DNA of 64,000 nt from Shouchella rhizosphaerae (GTDB lineage Bacteria; Bacillota; Bacilli; Bacillales; Bacillaceae_D), in NCBI RefSeq assembly GCF_900142675.1, contig NZ_FRBS01000001.1:372001-436000 (forward strand), read 5' to 3'. This document shows, piece by piece, positions 45,934-54,929 of this stretch. The first letter of the stretch is position 1; each line of letters opens with the position of its first letter. Below the pieces are notes generated by a model. The model saw only the letters and a program-made list of their open reading frames with translations. It did no database searches and was not told the origin of the DNA. The translations under genes and the position numbers were made by a program.

Positions 45934-47346
45934 ATGGAGTACCGGGTTGAACGAGACTTACTAGGAGAAAAACAAGTACCGAAACATGCTTATTATGGCA
46001 TCCAATCGCTGCGGGCAAAGGATAATTTTCCGATTACCGGCTATCCGCCCCACCCTGAACTTATTCGCGCTTTCGGCTATGTGAAAAAAGCGGCTGCCCT
46101 TGCAAACCGCGATGTCGGTGTACTGCGCCCCCACATTGCTGAAGCGATTATTAAGGCAAGCGATGAAGTAATTGAAGGGCGTTTGAATGATCATTTTATT
46201 GTCGATTCGATCCAAGGAGGCGCCGGCACGTCGTTTAATATGAATGCCAATGAAGTCATTGCTAACCGGGCGATTGAGATTCTTGGCGGCGAAAAAGGCG
46301 ATTATTTAAAAGTCAGTCCCAACACACACGTCAACATGGCCCAGTCTACCAATGATTCATTTCCGACGGCGATTCATATTGCCGCTTTAAATATGACAAA
46401 GGGCTTGACGGAAGAATTGCAGAAATTGATCAACGAAATGGAAGCGAAAGCCGAAGAATTTGACAGCGTCCTAAAAATGGGGCGGACCCACTTGCAAGAT
46501 GCAGTCCCTATTCGACTAGGGCAGGAATTTGGCTCGTACCGCAGAGTGCTAGCCCGTGATCTAAAACGGGTAAGCCGTTCGGCAGACCACCTCCACGACA
46601 TCAATATGGGTGCAACCGCTGTAGGAACGGGTTTGAACGCCAAACCGGAATACATTGAAAAAGTTGCAAAACATTTGGCTGACTTGACTGAGCTGCCGTT
46701 GAAAACGGCGGAGGATCTTGTCGATGCCACCCAAAATACAGATGCCTATACAGAGCTTTCTAGTTCGTTAAAAATTTTAGCTATTAATTTATCGAAAATC
46801 GCAAATGACTTACGTTTAATGAGCTCGGGCCCGCGGACCGGATTGAATGAAATCAATTTGCCACCGCGACAGCCGGGTTCATCGATCATGCCTGGAAAAG
46901 TAAATCCGGTTATGTGTGAAGTCATTAACCAGCTTTCTTTTCAAGTTATCGGCAATGACCATACGATCAGCCTTGCTTCAGAAGCGGGCCAACTTGAACT
47001 AAACGTGATGGAGCCTGTACTCGTTTTTAATTTATTGCAATCATTAACGGTGCTACAAAATGGTATGCGCGTCTTTAAAGATTACGCAATTGCCGGCATT
47101 ACCGCTAACGTGGAGCGATGCCGGGAACTTGTAGAACATAGCGTCGGTATTGTAACGGCAATCAATCCCCATGTCGGCTATGAAGTAGCTACTCGTGTAG
47201 CTAAAGAAGCAATTGAAACAGGGCGGCCGGTCCGGGAAATTTGCCTTGAACGGGGCATCCTTTCAGAGGAAGAATTGAATGAAATTCTTGATCCAAAAGA
47301 AATGACAAAACCCGGTATCGCGGGCTCCCGTTTTTTGCCGTTATAA
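45934..47346 (+). CDS. aspA: Aspartate ammonia-lyase
   Basis: A 470-residue member of the fumarase/aspartase superfamily, converting aspartate to fumarate and ammonia. The signature [12 protein letters not shown] is near residue 316, with TGLNAKPEYI in the middle and the aspartase-typical N terminus (ERDLLGEKQVP). The paralogous fumarase, fumC, is encoded at 55.7-57.1 kb. Separate fumarase and aspartase assignments rest on these N termini and lengths. Probably in one unit with yqgQ-glcK. Confidence 0.9.
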   Translation: MEYRVERDLLGEKQVPKHAYYGIQSLRAKDNFPITGYPPHPELIRAFGYVKKAAALANRDVGVLRPHIAEAIIKASDEVIEGRLNDHFIVDSIQGGAGTSFNMNANEVIANRAIEILGGEKGDYLKVSPNTHVNMAQSTNDSFPTAIHIAALNMTKGLTEELQKLINEMEAKAEEFDSVLKMGRTHLQDAVPIRLGQEFGSYRRVLARDLKRVSRSADHLHDINMGATAVGTGLNAKPEYIEKVAKHLADLTELPLKTAEDLVDATQNTDAYTELSSSLKILAINLSKIANDLRLMSSGPRTGLNEINLPPRQPGSSIMPGKVNPVMCEVINQLSFQVIGNDHTISLASEAGQLELNVMEPVLVFNLLQSLTVLQNGMRVFKDYAIAGITANVERCRELVEHSVGIVTAINPHVGYEVATRVAKEAIETGRPVREICLERGILSEEELNEILDPKEMTKPGIAGSRFLPL

Positions 47347-47407
47347 CAACGAAAGAGCGACTTTTGTTTTTGCAAATGGATCAATGTATGCGATAATGAT
47401 ATAGAAA

Positions 47408-47503
47408 GACTAGGGGTGCCTAATGAAGTTAGGCTGAGAATAAGAACGTATTTCTTTTACCCTAATAACCTGATCTGGGTGATGCCAGCGGAGGGAAGTC
47501 GGT
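47408..47503 (+). promoter_or_regulatory. TPP (THI-box) riboswitch
   Basis: The sensor is recognisable from its two conserved sides: ctaggggtgcc followed by ggctgagaataag (47410-47443), and ccctaataacctgatctgggtgatgccagcggagggaag (47460-47500; shown in pieces here as acctgatctgggtgatgcc and agcggagggaag). It binds thiamine pyrophosphate and controls thiE and the genes after it. A terminator hairpin at 47534 forms the expression platform. Confidence 0.95.
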
Positions 47504-47533
47504 TTGCAGTGATTGAATGACATGCTTGCATGT

Positions 47534-47562
47534 GGCCGAAGCTCCTCGCTTTGGCCTTTTTA
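47534..47562 (+). terminator. Riboswitch-controlled terminator before thiE
   Basis: A 9-bp stem (47534-47542 with 47548-47556) followed by ttttatttt, 31 bases after the riboswitch and 23 bases before thiE. TPP binding would allow this hairpin to form and stop transcription. Confidence 0.85.
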
Positions 47563-47584
47563 TTTTGCAAAAGGAGGGAACAAC

Positions 47585-48214
47585 ATGAAGCCTTTTCGAC
47601 TTTACGCGATCACAGGAGAAGAATTCCATCCTGGACGCGATGTCGTAGAAGTGATGGAAGAAGCTATCCAAGGTGGGGTTGACATTATTCAGCTTCGTGA
47701 TAAAACGAGCAGCAAAAAGGCTGTGTTGGAAAAAGCCCGTAGGCTAAAAAAGCTTGCAGCTGATTATGGAATTCCGTTTATTGTCAATGACCATATCGAT
47801 GTCGCCCTTGCCGTCGACGCAAGCGGTGTCCATGTTGGACAAGATGATTTACCCCTTCCAGAAGTAAGAAAATTGCTGGGACCAGACAAAATCATTGGCG
47901 TTTCTACCCACAAGTTAGAGGAAGCGCTTGAAGCTGAAAAGAACGGAGCCGATTATATTGGCGTCGGTCCGATTTTTCCAACAAACAGCAAAGCGGATGT
48001 AGTAGACCCAGTTACAACGGCTTATATTCGCGAAGTAAAGGAACATGTGACGATTCCATTTGTGGCCATTGGCGGCATCAAACGCCATAATGTCCGTGAA
48101 GTGATCGAAGCGGGTGCTGAAGCCATTTGCGTTATAACCGAAATTGTTGCTGCCCGTGACGTAAAAGCAGCTAGTCAAGCGTTGCTTGCCGCGATGGAGG
48201 AGGCAAGTCAATGA
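47585..48214 (+). CDS. thiE: Thiamine-phosphate synthase
   Basis: A 209-residue TIM-barrel enzyme joining HMP-pyrophosphate and thiazole phosphate to thiamine phosphate. Key parts are IIQLRDKTSSKK near residue 35 (substrate loop), IVNDHIDVALA near 61 and GVGPIFPTNSK near 129. The residues fit ThiE; the aminotransferase-isomerase TenI, which looks similar, is the alternative. Start ATG 47585 with aaggaggg. First gene of the riboswitch-controlled operon and coupled to thiS by ATGA. Confidence 0.88.
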   Translation: MKPFRLYAITGEEFHPGRDVVEVMEEAIQGGVDIIQLRDKTSSKKAVLEKARRLKKLAADYGIPFIVNDHIDVALAVDASGVHVGQDDLPLPEVRKLLGPDKIIGVSTHKLEEALEAEKNGADYIGVGPIFPTNSKADVVDPVTTAYIREVKEHVTIPFVAIGGIKRHNVREVIEAGAEAICVITEIVAARDVKAASQALLAAMEEASQ

Positions 48215-48408
48215 GATTAGTCGTAAATGGTGAAGAACGAATTTCAGAAAGCACAACGCTGAGCGAACTAGTTTCTGAATTTGGCTTAGCGAGCCAACTA
48301 GTGGTGGCGGAAGTCAACGGGACGATTATTGACCGTGTTGACTGGGAGGCCACTTCTTTGAGTGAAGGAATGAAAATCGAGCTAGTCCATTTCGTAGGGG
48401 GAGGATAA
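48211..48408 (+). CDS. thiS: Sulfur carrier protein ThiS
   Basis: A 65-residue ubiquitin-like protein ending in GGG. ThiF adenylates its C-terminal glycine, which is then converted to a thiocarboxylate that donates sulfur to the thiazole ring. It overlaps thiE by four bases and is followed by thiG two bases after its stop. Confidence 0.93.
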   Translation: MRLVVNGEERISESTTLSELVSEFGLASQLVVAEVNGTIIDRVDWEATSLSEGMKIELVHFVGGG

Positions 48409-48410
48409 AC

Positions 48411-49202
48411 ATGAAAAAAGCACCACTTGTCATTGGCGGAAAAACGCTCTCATCGCGGTTTTTCATTGGGACAGGCCGTTATCCAAACCCGGTTGTTCAA
48501 AATGAAACCATTAAAGCCTCCGGAGCGGAGGTTTTAACATTTGCCATTCGCCGTATTAACCTAGAACATCCTGATGAGGATGCAATTTTACAGCATTTAG
48601 AAGGGCGTACTTTTCAATACTTGCCAAATACATCAGGAGCGAACAATGCGGAAGAGGCAATCCGTATTGCTCGTTTGGCCCGAGCGGCTGGGCTGAGCGA
48701 TTGGATCAAAGTCGAAATTAGCGTATCTGAAAAAACGCTATTGCCTGATCCGGTCGAGACATTAAAAGCGACAGAAGCTTTAGCGAAAGAAGGCTTCACT
48801 GTATTGCCGTATACATCAGATGACCCAATTCTTTGCAAAAAACTTGAGGAAGTCGGCGCAGCCGCAGTTATGCCTGGGGCTTCTCCAATTGGCACAGGCC
48901 TTGGCATATTAAACCCGTATAACCTTGGCGTCATTGTCGAGGAAGCTTCTGTACCGATTATTGTGGATGCTGGTCTCGGTTCTGCAAGCGATGTTGCCAA
49001 GGCAATGGAATTAGGGGCAGATGGAGTATTAATGAATACGGCAGTAGCTAAAGCAAAGGATCCAGTAAAGATGGCGCTGGCAATGAAGCAAGCGATTGAA
49101 GCCGGTTTGCTGTCCTACGAAGCAGGGCGCATTCCGATGAAGCGCTATGCGACAGCAAGCAGCCAGCTTGACCATTTATTGTCCAGTCACAGTAAGGGGT
49201 AG
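48411..49202 (+). CDS. thiG: Thiazole synthase
   Basis: A 263-residue TIM-barrel enzyme that makes the thiazole phosphate of thiamine from DXP, dehydroglycine and ThiS-thiocarboxylate. Conserved parts are IGTGRYPNP near residue 19, the [13 protein letters not shown] catalytic loop and [13 protein letters not shown] near 156. Shine-Dalgarno gggggagg overlaps the thiS end, so translation is closely coupled. Confidence 0.95.
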   Translation: MKKAPLVIGGKTLSSRFFIGTGRYPNPVVQNETIKASGAEVLTFAIRRINLEHPDEDAILQHLEGRTFQYLPNTSGANNAEEAIRIARLARAAGLSDWIKVEISVSEKTLLPDPVETLKATEALAKEGFTVLPYTSDDPILCKKLEEVGAAAVMPGASPIGTGLGILNPYNLGVIVEEASVPIIVDAGLGSASDVAKAMELGADGVLMNTAVAKAKDPVKMALAMKQAIEAGLLSYEAGRIPMKRYATASSQLDHLLSSHSKG

Positions 49203-49207
49203 TCAAA

Positions 49208-50314
49208 ATGGAGCATACAATTGTTTTAGGAGGCGGCGTTATCGGGCTGTCTGTTGCTTTTCAGTTAGCAATGGACGGCAAGACCGTTTCTGTCCTAGAA
49301 ATAAACACATGCGGCGGGCAGGCATCTGGTGCAGCTGCAGGCATGCTTGCCCCGTACTCAGAAATTAGCGAGGATCCAGATGATTTCTTTCGCCTTTGTT
49401 TAGCAAGTTTGCGCGCTTTTAAAGAATGGCAAGCATCCGTAAAACAAGAGTCAGGCATGACGTTTGAATTTACAGAATCAGGGAGTCTTCATTGTGTGTA
49501 TCATGAAGCTGATTTGTTGTCACTTGCCACTAGAAAAGCATGGCAAGAGGAATTTGGTGCCAAAGTCGACGTATTGACACGCGAAGAGTTAAAGAAAAAA
49601 GAGCCTGAGCTTGCCGAAGACATAATTGGTGCGATCCACTACCCAGAAGAAGCTCATGTCTATGCGCCTGATTATGTAAAGGCGTTGCAACAGGCTTGCA
49701 GAAATCGCGGCGTCCACATTTATGAGCAGCTCAAACACGTTTCGCTCGTAAAAACAGAGCCCCACATCGAGCTACAGAGCGCTTCAGGGCAGCGTTTCAC
49801 AGCAGACCAGCTCGTTGTGGCGACAGGTGCATGGGCGAAAGAGCTAGAAAGCCAGCTTGGCTTGAACTTGCCCATTTACCCAATAAGAGGGCAAATTTGT
49901 GCTTATAACATTGAACCAGGCCGTATTCGCCACATTTTGTACACAAGCCAAGGGTATCTTGTCCCAAAAGCAAATGGCACACTTGTTAATGGCGCTTCAG
50001 AAGATATTGCTGGCTTTCAAACAGAAATTACCGACAAGGGCATTCGCCGTCTAACAAATTGGAACCATAAGATAGTGCCCTTTTTAGCTGAACTCACGCC
50101 GTTTCATAAATGGGCTGGCTTAAGGCCGGCGACACAAGACGGTTATCCGCTTATCGGTTTTCTTCGCAACCATCCCCGCGTTTTTATGGCTTGTGGCCAT
50201 TACCGGAACGGCATTTTATTAAGCGCGATTACGGCAAAAGTGGCGAGTGCGCAGTTGGCTGGGCAGAAGCCGCCTGTACCAATCGCCCTTTTTGATCCAG
50301 ACCGTTTTTCGTAG
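49208..50314 (+). CDS. thiO: Glycine oxidase ThiO
   Basis: A 368-residue FAD enzyme of the D-amino-acid-oxidase family that oxidises glycine to the dehydroglycine used by ThiG. The FAD loop LGGGVIGLSVAFQLA is at about residues 6-20, ASGAAAGMLAPYSE near 41, and the C-terminal GLRPATQDGYPLIG near 306. Six bases after thiG. This aerobic route replaces the ThiH route of other bacteria. Confidence 0.93.
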   Translation: MEHTIVLGGGVIGLSVAFQLAMDGKTVSVLEINTCGGQASGAAAGMLAPYSEISEDPDDFFRLCLASLRAFKEWQASVKQESGMTFEFTESGSLHCVYHEADLLSLATRKAWQEEFGAKVDVLTREELKKKEPELAEDIIGAIHYPEEAHVYAPDYVKALQQACRNRGVHIYEQLKHVSLVKTEPHIELQSASGQRFTADQLVVATGAWAKELESQLGLNLPIYPIRGQICAYNIEPGRIRHILYTSQGYLVPKANGTLVNGASEDIAGFQTEITDKGIRRLTNWNHKIVPFLAELTPFHKWAGLRPATQDGYPLIGFLRNHPRVFMACGHYRNGILLSAITAKVASAQLAGQKPPVPIALFDPDRFS

Positions 50315-50334
50315 TCAGAGAAGGAGGCGTACGA

Positions 50335-51153
50335 ATGCCCATTCCAACAGTCCTCTCCGTTGCTGGTTCTGATTCCAGCGGCGGTGCTGGCATTCAAGCA
50401 GACATAAAAACGTGTCAAGAGCTTGGCGTTTATGCTGCTACTGCCATTACTGCTATTACAGCCCAAAATACAACTGGCGTACAATCGTGGCAAGGACTTG
50501 ACGCTTCACTCGTACGGGACCAAATCGAAGCAGTATTAAGTGATATCGGAGTGCATGTCATCAAGACAGGCATGTTGGTCAATGCAGACATTGTCACAAC
50601 GGTGGCTGAATTGGCAAATACGTATCGAGTAGCTAACATTGTCGTTGATCCCGTCATGGCCTCGACAAGTGGAACAGCGCTTCTTTCGGCAGAAGGCCAA
50701 CAGGTACTTGTACAGAAGCTTTTGCCACTTGCGACTGTTTTTACGCCTAATTTGCCTGAAACGGCCATGCTTCTTAATAAACCAGAATGTAAAACCGTTG
50801 CTGAAATGAAAGCAGCCGCGGTACAATTGCATAAAATGGGGCCTAAGCTAGTCATTTTGAAAGGCGGCCATTTGCGACAAGGGGAAGCCATTGATTTATG
50901 CTACGATGGCCAAGCTTTCTTTGAGTTAAAGGCAAAACGGCTAGACAGAAAGCATACTCACGGGACTGGTTGTACGTTTGCTTCAGCGATAGCAGCAGAA
51001 CTCGCAAAAGGGGCCAAGCCAATCGAAGCAGCTAAAAAAGCGAAAGCATATGTGACGGCCGCGATTTCGGAAGGAATCCCATTAGGAGCCGGAATCGGCC
51101 CGACGGATCATGCTGCTTATCGCCGCCTTGGCCAAGAAGGGGGTTGCAATTGA
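50335..51153 (+). CDS. thiD: HMP kinase / HMP-phosphate kinase
   Basis: A 272-residue ribokinase-fold kinase phosphorylating hydroxymethylpyrimidine and its monophosphate. The SVAGSDSSGGAGIQADIKT start (given as GSDSSGGAGIQADI) and HTHGTGCTFASAIAAEL near residue 207 identify it. Pyridoxal kinase activity of some ThiD paralogues is a possibility. It overlaps the next gene at TTGA. Confidence 0.92.
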   Translation: MPIPTVLSVAGSDSSGGAGIQADIKTCQELGVYAATAITAITAQNTTGVQSWQGLDASLVRDQIEAVLSDIGVHVIKTGMLVNADIVTTVAELANTYRVANIVVDPVMASTSGTALLSAEGQQVLVQKLLPLATVFTPNLPETAMLLNKPECKTVAEMKAAAVQLHKMGPKLVILKGGHLRQGEAIDLCYDGQAFFELKAKRLDRKHTHGTGCTFASAIAAELAKGAKPIEAAKKAKAYVTAAISEGIPLGAGIGPTDHAAYRRLGQEGGCN

Positions 51154-51707
51154 GAAAGCATATAGTCGTATTAATATTGCCAGTCATTTTAATGATCGCG
51201 ATCGCTTTGAGCGGTATTTATTACTTGAATCAAGAAGAAACGATGACAAATGAACAGCTGAAAGCTGAAATTGAACTGGTAGCTGAACGAGGAGAAGACG
51301 GTACATTGTTACTTGAATGGAGCTGGCCGCAAATGCCAGCAGAAGGCATGTATGGAACCGACTATATTGGCATTGCGTTTACTGGGGCAGACGAAGTGGA
51401 AGTTGGCGAGGCAGTCCTTGATACGGAAGAACAACATCGCTATATAGGCGAGCGTGTCGATAACGGTATCATTTTTGCATATCCGACGGAAATGGCAGAA
51501 CATCAAAGCATTGGCACGAAGGGCACAATTGTCCAACCATTGCCTGCTTCTGCGGACAACATCACCATTTCTGTCCTACATACGTGGACGAACCATGAAG
51601 CATTGACGATGGAAGACGCCACTTTTGAAGCACCTGCTTTTGGTAGCGCCAAAAATGTTCAGCATTGGGTAAAAACGGTGGAATTAGGTGAGTTGCTTGC
51701 GAATTAG
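51150..51707 (+). CDS. Unknown membrane-anchored protein in the thiamine operon
   Basis: A 185-residue protein with a single N-terminal hydrophobic segment (about residues 4-27) followed by a soluble domain with an acidic surface. I recognise no family. TTG 51150 overlaps the thiD stop (TTGA) and aaggggg lies 6 bases upstream; TTG 51144 is an alternative. It is translationally linked to thiD on one side and to the DUF1385 gene on the other, so it belongs to the riboswitch operon by position. Its role is unknown. Confidence 0.7.
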   Translation: MRKHIVVLILPVILMIAIALSGIYYLNQEETMTNEQLKAEIELVAERGEDGTLLLEWSWPQMPAEGMYGTDYIGIAFTGADEVEVGEAVLDTEEQHRYIGERVDNGIIFAYPTEMAEHQSIGTKGTIVQPLPASADNITISVLHTWTNHEALTMEDATFEAPAFGSAKNVQHWVKTVELGELLAN

Positions 51708-52758
51708 CGGCATGTCGTTTAATGCGGGGAATTTTTACAGCGGGGCAGGCTTTTTGGCTTGTGCTTACTATGATGAACAGGGCAAGCTGCATTCATGGGC
51801 AAAGCCTGCCGGAATGCAAGCCTATTTACAAGCTGGCAAACTGATTGTAAAAACAATGCCATTTCGATTTGTCGCACTCATTATCGCTCTGCTGTGTTTG
51901 ATTATTGTGCCCAAAATCATTCCAACCAGCTGGAATGGATTGCCTGTTTATACGTTCTTTTATTTATTGTTTGCCGGGCATTTTCTATTTCCTGAGCCGT
52001 TAAAAAAGTACCATGGCGCAGAACATAAAGTGTTTAGTGCAAAAGGGCGCATTTGTACAGAACGGTTACAGGCGATAAAAAGAGCGGATATTCGCAATCG
52101 TGGTTGTTCCACCGGGCTAGTTGTCGTTTATTTTTTAAGTGTCTTCCTTCTAAGTGGAAGCCTTTCTTTGTTCACGCCATTTCAACAAGCGCTAATGGTT
52201 TCTTCTTATGCGGCTCTGGCTGTCGTGGCCCTTTATCAACTTTTTCATCGCAAGCCGTGGCTAAAAGGGCTTGAAAAGAGCGTTTTAGTTCTTTCTTACT
52301 GGTTGCAACTTCATGTGACAACGAAAGAGCCTGACGAGAACCATCTTCAGTGCGCGATTTCCGCCTATCAACAGTTAGGCTATGTGGCTTTTCCAGAAAA
52401 CATAAAAAAGCGGAGGCTTCCGCGAAAGGAGAACAAGGGAATGGCAATTGCAGACGTATCGATCATTCCAATTGGTACTTCCTCGACAAGCGTTAGCGCT
52501 TATGTAGCATATATCCAACAAGTGCTTGACCACTATGAGAAAGAAAAGCAAATCCGTTACGAGCTTACGCCTATGAGCACGTTGATTGAGGCAGAGCTGC
52601 CTGTGTTGTTTGAAGTGATCCAGAAAATCCATGAAGCGCCGTTTGAACAAGGAGCCTTGAGGACGGCAACGTCGATTCGCATTGACGACCGCCGCGATCA
52701 GCCTTTAACGATGGACGGAAAACGTAAATCTGTGCAAGAGAAGCGAATAGAACAATAG
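51688..52758 (+). CDS. DUF1385 (YqhQ-like) membrane protein fused to a thiamine-binding YqgV domain
   Basis: A 356-residue product. Residues 1-250 resemble DUF1385/YqhQ, with four or so membrane segments and the markers YHGAEHKVFSAKG near residue 108 and WLQLHVTTKEPDENHL near 208. Residues 252-356 (MAIADVSIIPIGTSSTSVSAYV start) are a complete MTH1187/YqgV-type thiamine-binding domain. They are in one frame. An internal ATG at 52441 has aaaggag 9 bases upstream, so a free YqgV protein may also be made. Start GTG 51688 overlaps the previous gene by 20 bases; ATG 51712 is possible. The end of the thiamine operon fits the ligand. Confidence 0.75.
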   Translation: MSCLRISGMSFNAGNFYSGAGFLACAYYDEQGKLHSWAKPAGMQAYLQAGKLIVKTMPFRFVALIIALLCLIIVPKIIPTSWNGLPVYTFFYLLFAGHFLFPEPLKKYHGAEHKVFSAKGRICTERLQAIKRADIRNRGCSTGLVVVYFLSVFLLSGSLSLFTPFQQALMVSSYAALAVVALYQLFHRKPWLKGLEKSVLVLSYWLQLHVTTKEPDENHLQCAISAYQQLGYVAFPENIKKRRLPRKENKGMAIADVSIIPIGTSSTSVSAYVAYIQQVLDHYEKEKQIRYELTPMSTLIEAELPVLFEVIQKIHEAPFEQGALRTATSIRIDDRRDQPLTMDGKRKSVQEKRIEQ

Positions 52759-52780
52759 CTGGAGACTCTATCTCCAGCTA
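52756..52780. terminator. Hairpin at the end of the thiamine operon
   Basis: A 10-bp stem (52756-52765 with 52771-52780) covers the stop codon of the DUF1385 gene and touches the stop of the convergent GNAT gene. It lacks a T run in either direction. Confidence 0.5.
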
Positions 52781-53239
52781 TCAGTCAGCTATTAAGCCAG
52801 ATTTACTCGTAAGAGGTTTGCTCATCGTGACATGGGGGATGCCAGCATCGATAAATTCAGGGGAAGTTACTGTATAACCAAGCTTTTCATAAAAATAGCT
52901 CGCGTGTGTTTGGGCATTGAGCTTTGCTGCTTTTGCTCCCATTCTCGCGCTCGCTTCCTCAAGCGCTGTCATTAATTGTTTCCCTGCCCCTGACCGGCGC
53001 TTTTCTTTGACCACACAAACCCGTTCAATTTTCGCCTCGTTATGAGCCAATAAGCGGACACGCCCTGTACCAATCGGTGTTTTTTCGTCGTACATGATGA
53101 TGTGTGTAGCGGACTCGTCATGCTGATCCCGTTCAATCGAAGGGGAGACGCCTTGCTCTTCAATGAATACATGATGCCGCACACTGGCGCAGTCCGAGTG
53201 TTCTTGCTCACTAGTGGCTACTTTCGTCCAATAAGTCAT
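52781..53239 (-). CDS. yjcF: GNAT acetyltransferase (YjcF-like)
   Basis: A 152-residue GNAT-fold acetyltransferase. The acetyl-CoA loop is RRSGAGKQLM near residue 82, preceded by the AKIERVCVVKEK strand. Substrate unknown. It is the distal gene of a three-gene unit yjcH-yjcG-yjcF, six bases after yjcG, as in B. subtilis. Confidence 0.82.
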   Translation of the reverse strand: MTYWTKVATSEQEHSDCASVRHHVFIEEQGVSPSIERDQHDESATHIIMYDEKTPIGTGRVRLLAHNEAKIERVCVVKEKRRSGAGKQLMTALEEASARMGAKAAKLNAQTHASYFYEKLGYTVTSPEFIDAGIPHVTMSKPLTSKSGLIAD

Positions 53240-53245
53240 TTCCTC

Positions 53246-53761
53246 TTAATCTCCTTCTAGCAAAAATGTCTCGTAAACGGCCCATGAACCATTGTCAAGT
53301 TGTTTGAGCAATTGAAAGCGATCAATTGTTTCTTGATGGGAAACATCGATCATTTTCAATTGACCAACGATATCAGCATGCTCTGATTGGGGCAGTCCCT
53401 GGGCAATGGTAATGTGGGGAACAAATACAGGATGCGCCCGTTTGCGTGGAAACGGATCGCGGTGTAGCGCTTCATAAAGAGCAAGCAAACGATCGTTTTC
53501 TTTAATTTTATAATAAATGGTTGTTGACTGCGGGTAAAACGTGTCGACTTTATAAACATCAATCGCAATTGGTTTATGGGTTTGCCCAATGGTCCGTAAT
53601 GCCTTGATGATTTTAGATCGTTCCTCCTCGGCAATTGAAAACCGTTCTTTTAAGGTGATATGTGGCGGTATGTTTGCGTAATGGGCATCATAACGCCGCC
53701 TATAGCCGTTAGCCGTGTCTTGGAACGGTTTGGATGGGAACATGACAATGCTGTAATTCAA
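53246..53761 (-). CDS. yjcG: 2H phosphoesterase superfamily protein YjcG
   Basis: A 171-residue 2H phosphoesterase (2'-5' RNA ligase-like). The two catalytic motifs HITLKE (near residue 34) and HITIAQG (near 116) are intact. Such enzymes open or form 2'-5' or cyclic phosphodiester bonds in RNA or nucleotides; the substrate of YjcG is not established. Middle gene of the yjcFGH unit. Confidence 0.88.
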   Translation of the reverse strand: MNYSIVMFPSKPFQDTANGYRRRYDAHYANIPPHITLKERFSIAEEERSKIIKALRTIGQTHKPIAIDVYKVDTFYPQSTTIYYKIKENDRLLALYEALHRDPFPRKRAHPVFVPHITIAQGLPQSEHADIVGQLKMIDVSHQETIDRFQLLKQLDNGSWAVYETFLLEGD

Positions 53762-53846
53762 GTAAAAAACCCCCCTCGATTTTTAGATGATATCACAACG
53801 GTTTTGCTTGTGCAGTGAAATATGATCGCATACTTTCTCTTGTGAG

Positions 53847-54578
53847 CTAAGCAAGCGGCAACACGGTTTGAAGCGCCCGAGGCAAATCCTTTTGCCAATA
53901 TGTCCACGTATGATTGCCTTGGAACTCATGGTACGTATATGAAAATGGGCCTTGTTCAAGCAGTTTATTTAATTTGCGGTTAGGCGTCAAAAAATCAGCT
54001 ACATCCCCGTTTGTTAAAGTCACTTCTGTCTCCTCTAGCCCAATAACATGGTAGATGGTTAACGAGTGGCTGTTAGAAAACTGATTTACTTGTTCAAGTA
54101 CTGGCTCAGAAACAAAGGGAGAATGGAGCACCACTTTTCCGAAAATGTTTGGATATTCAAGCGCCGTTTGCAACGACACGGTTGCAGCAAGGGAATCCCC
54201 CGCAAGTATGCGTGCTTCTGGAAGTGGTTCTGTCGACAATTCTTGTTCGAGAAAAGGGAGTAGCTCACATGCGAGAAAGCGTCGATAGTTTTTGGCGTCT
54301 TCTCCTTCTGGGTGGTACCATTTTCTTCTAGTAGGCACAGAGGGGTAAGGGACGCCTACAATAACCGCTTCCTCAATATCTCCTTCTTCCATTAATGCCT
54401 CCGCTTGGCGCGGAATGCGCCCTAAGCGGAAATAGTCTTGGCCATCTTGGCAAATCAGGAGTCTGTACGATTTTAATGGTGTATAATGGGGCGGTTTATA
54501 GATCGATATAGGAATCATCTCCGCCAAATATGTACTTTCAATTTTCAGCTCAGATAACTGTCCATTTAAACCTGCCAT
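53847..54578 (-). CDS. yjcH: Alpha/beta-hydrolase esterase (YjcH-like)
   Basis: A 243-residue esterase-D/enterochelin-esterase-like hydrolase without signal peptide. The nucleophile elbow is LAGDSLAATVS near residue 148, a GDSL-type variation of GxSxG, and the histidine is near the C terminus in FQGNHTWTYWQKDLP. First gene of the yjcHGF unit, 85 bases before yjcG. Substrate unknown. Confidence 0.82.
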   Translation of the reverse strand: MAGLNGQLSELKIESTYLAEMIPISIYKPPHYTPLKSYRLLICQDGQDYFRLGRIPRQAEALMEEGDIEEAVIVGVPYPSVPTRRKWYHPEGEDAKNYRRFLACELLPFLEQELSTEPLPEARILAGDSLAATVSLQTALEYPNIFGKVVLHSPFVSEPVLEQVNQFSNSHSLTIYHVIGLEETEVTLTNGDVADFLTPNRKLNKLLEQGPFSYTYHEFQGNHTWTYWQKDLPRALQTVLPLA

Positions 54579-54731
54579 GATGCAACGTCCTTTCTTAACG
54601 GGCTTTAGCTTAGTTTAACATACTTTTGTCAAAGCCAGTTAATTTCGTCTAGTCAAGCGTCTGTCTATGATAAAATAGAAAAAAATGGACAACCTAAAAA
54701 GGATGACGCATGTGACGAATGGAGGAGTAAA

Positions 54732-54923
54732 ATGATCAAACGTCGAAAACCCCACTGGGTTTATTATAAAGAAATTTTCCGTTCCAAATTTCAAGCTGGT
54801 TGCGTAAAAGCGAAATTGGAGGATAATTGGCAGAATGGATATGAAATTGGCCCTTTAGTTGAAGTTAAAAAACTACGATCCAATAAGTATGTGGTCCGTT
54901 ACACGTATGATGAAGTCATGTAA
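54732..54923 (+). CDS. Small basic protein of unknown function
   Basis: A 63-residue Lys/Arg- and Tyr-rich protein (start MIKRRKPHWVYYKEIF). No membrane segment or known motif. A strong tggagg precedes ATG 54732 and the codon use looks normal, which supports a real gene. It is followed by a convergent XRE regulator 6 bases from its stop. Confidence 0.6.
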   Translation: MIKRRKPHWVYYKEIFRSKFQAGCVKAKLEDNWQNGYEIGPLVEVKKLRSNKYVVRYTYDEVM

Positions 54924-54929
54924 ATTCGT

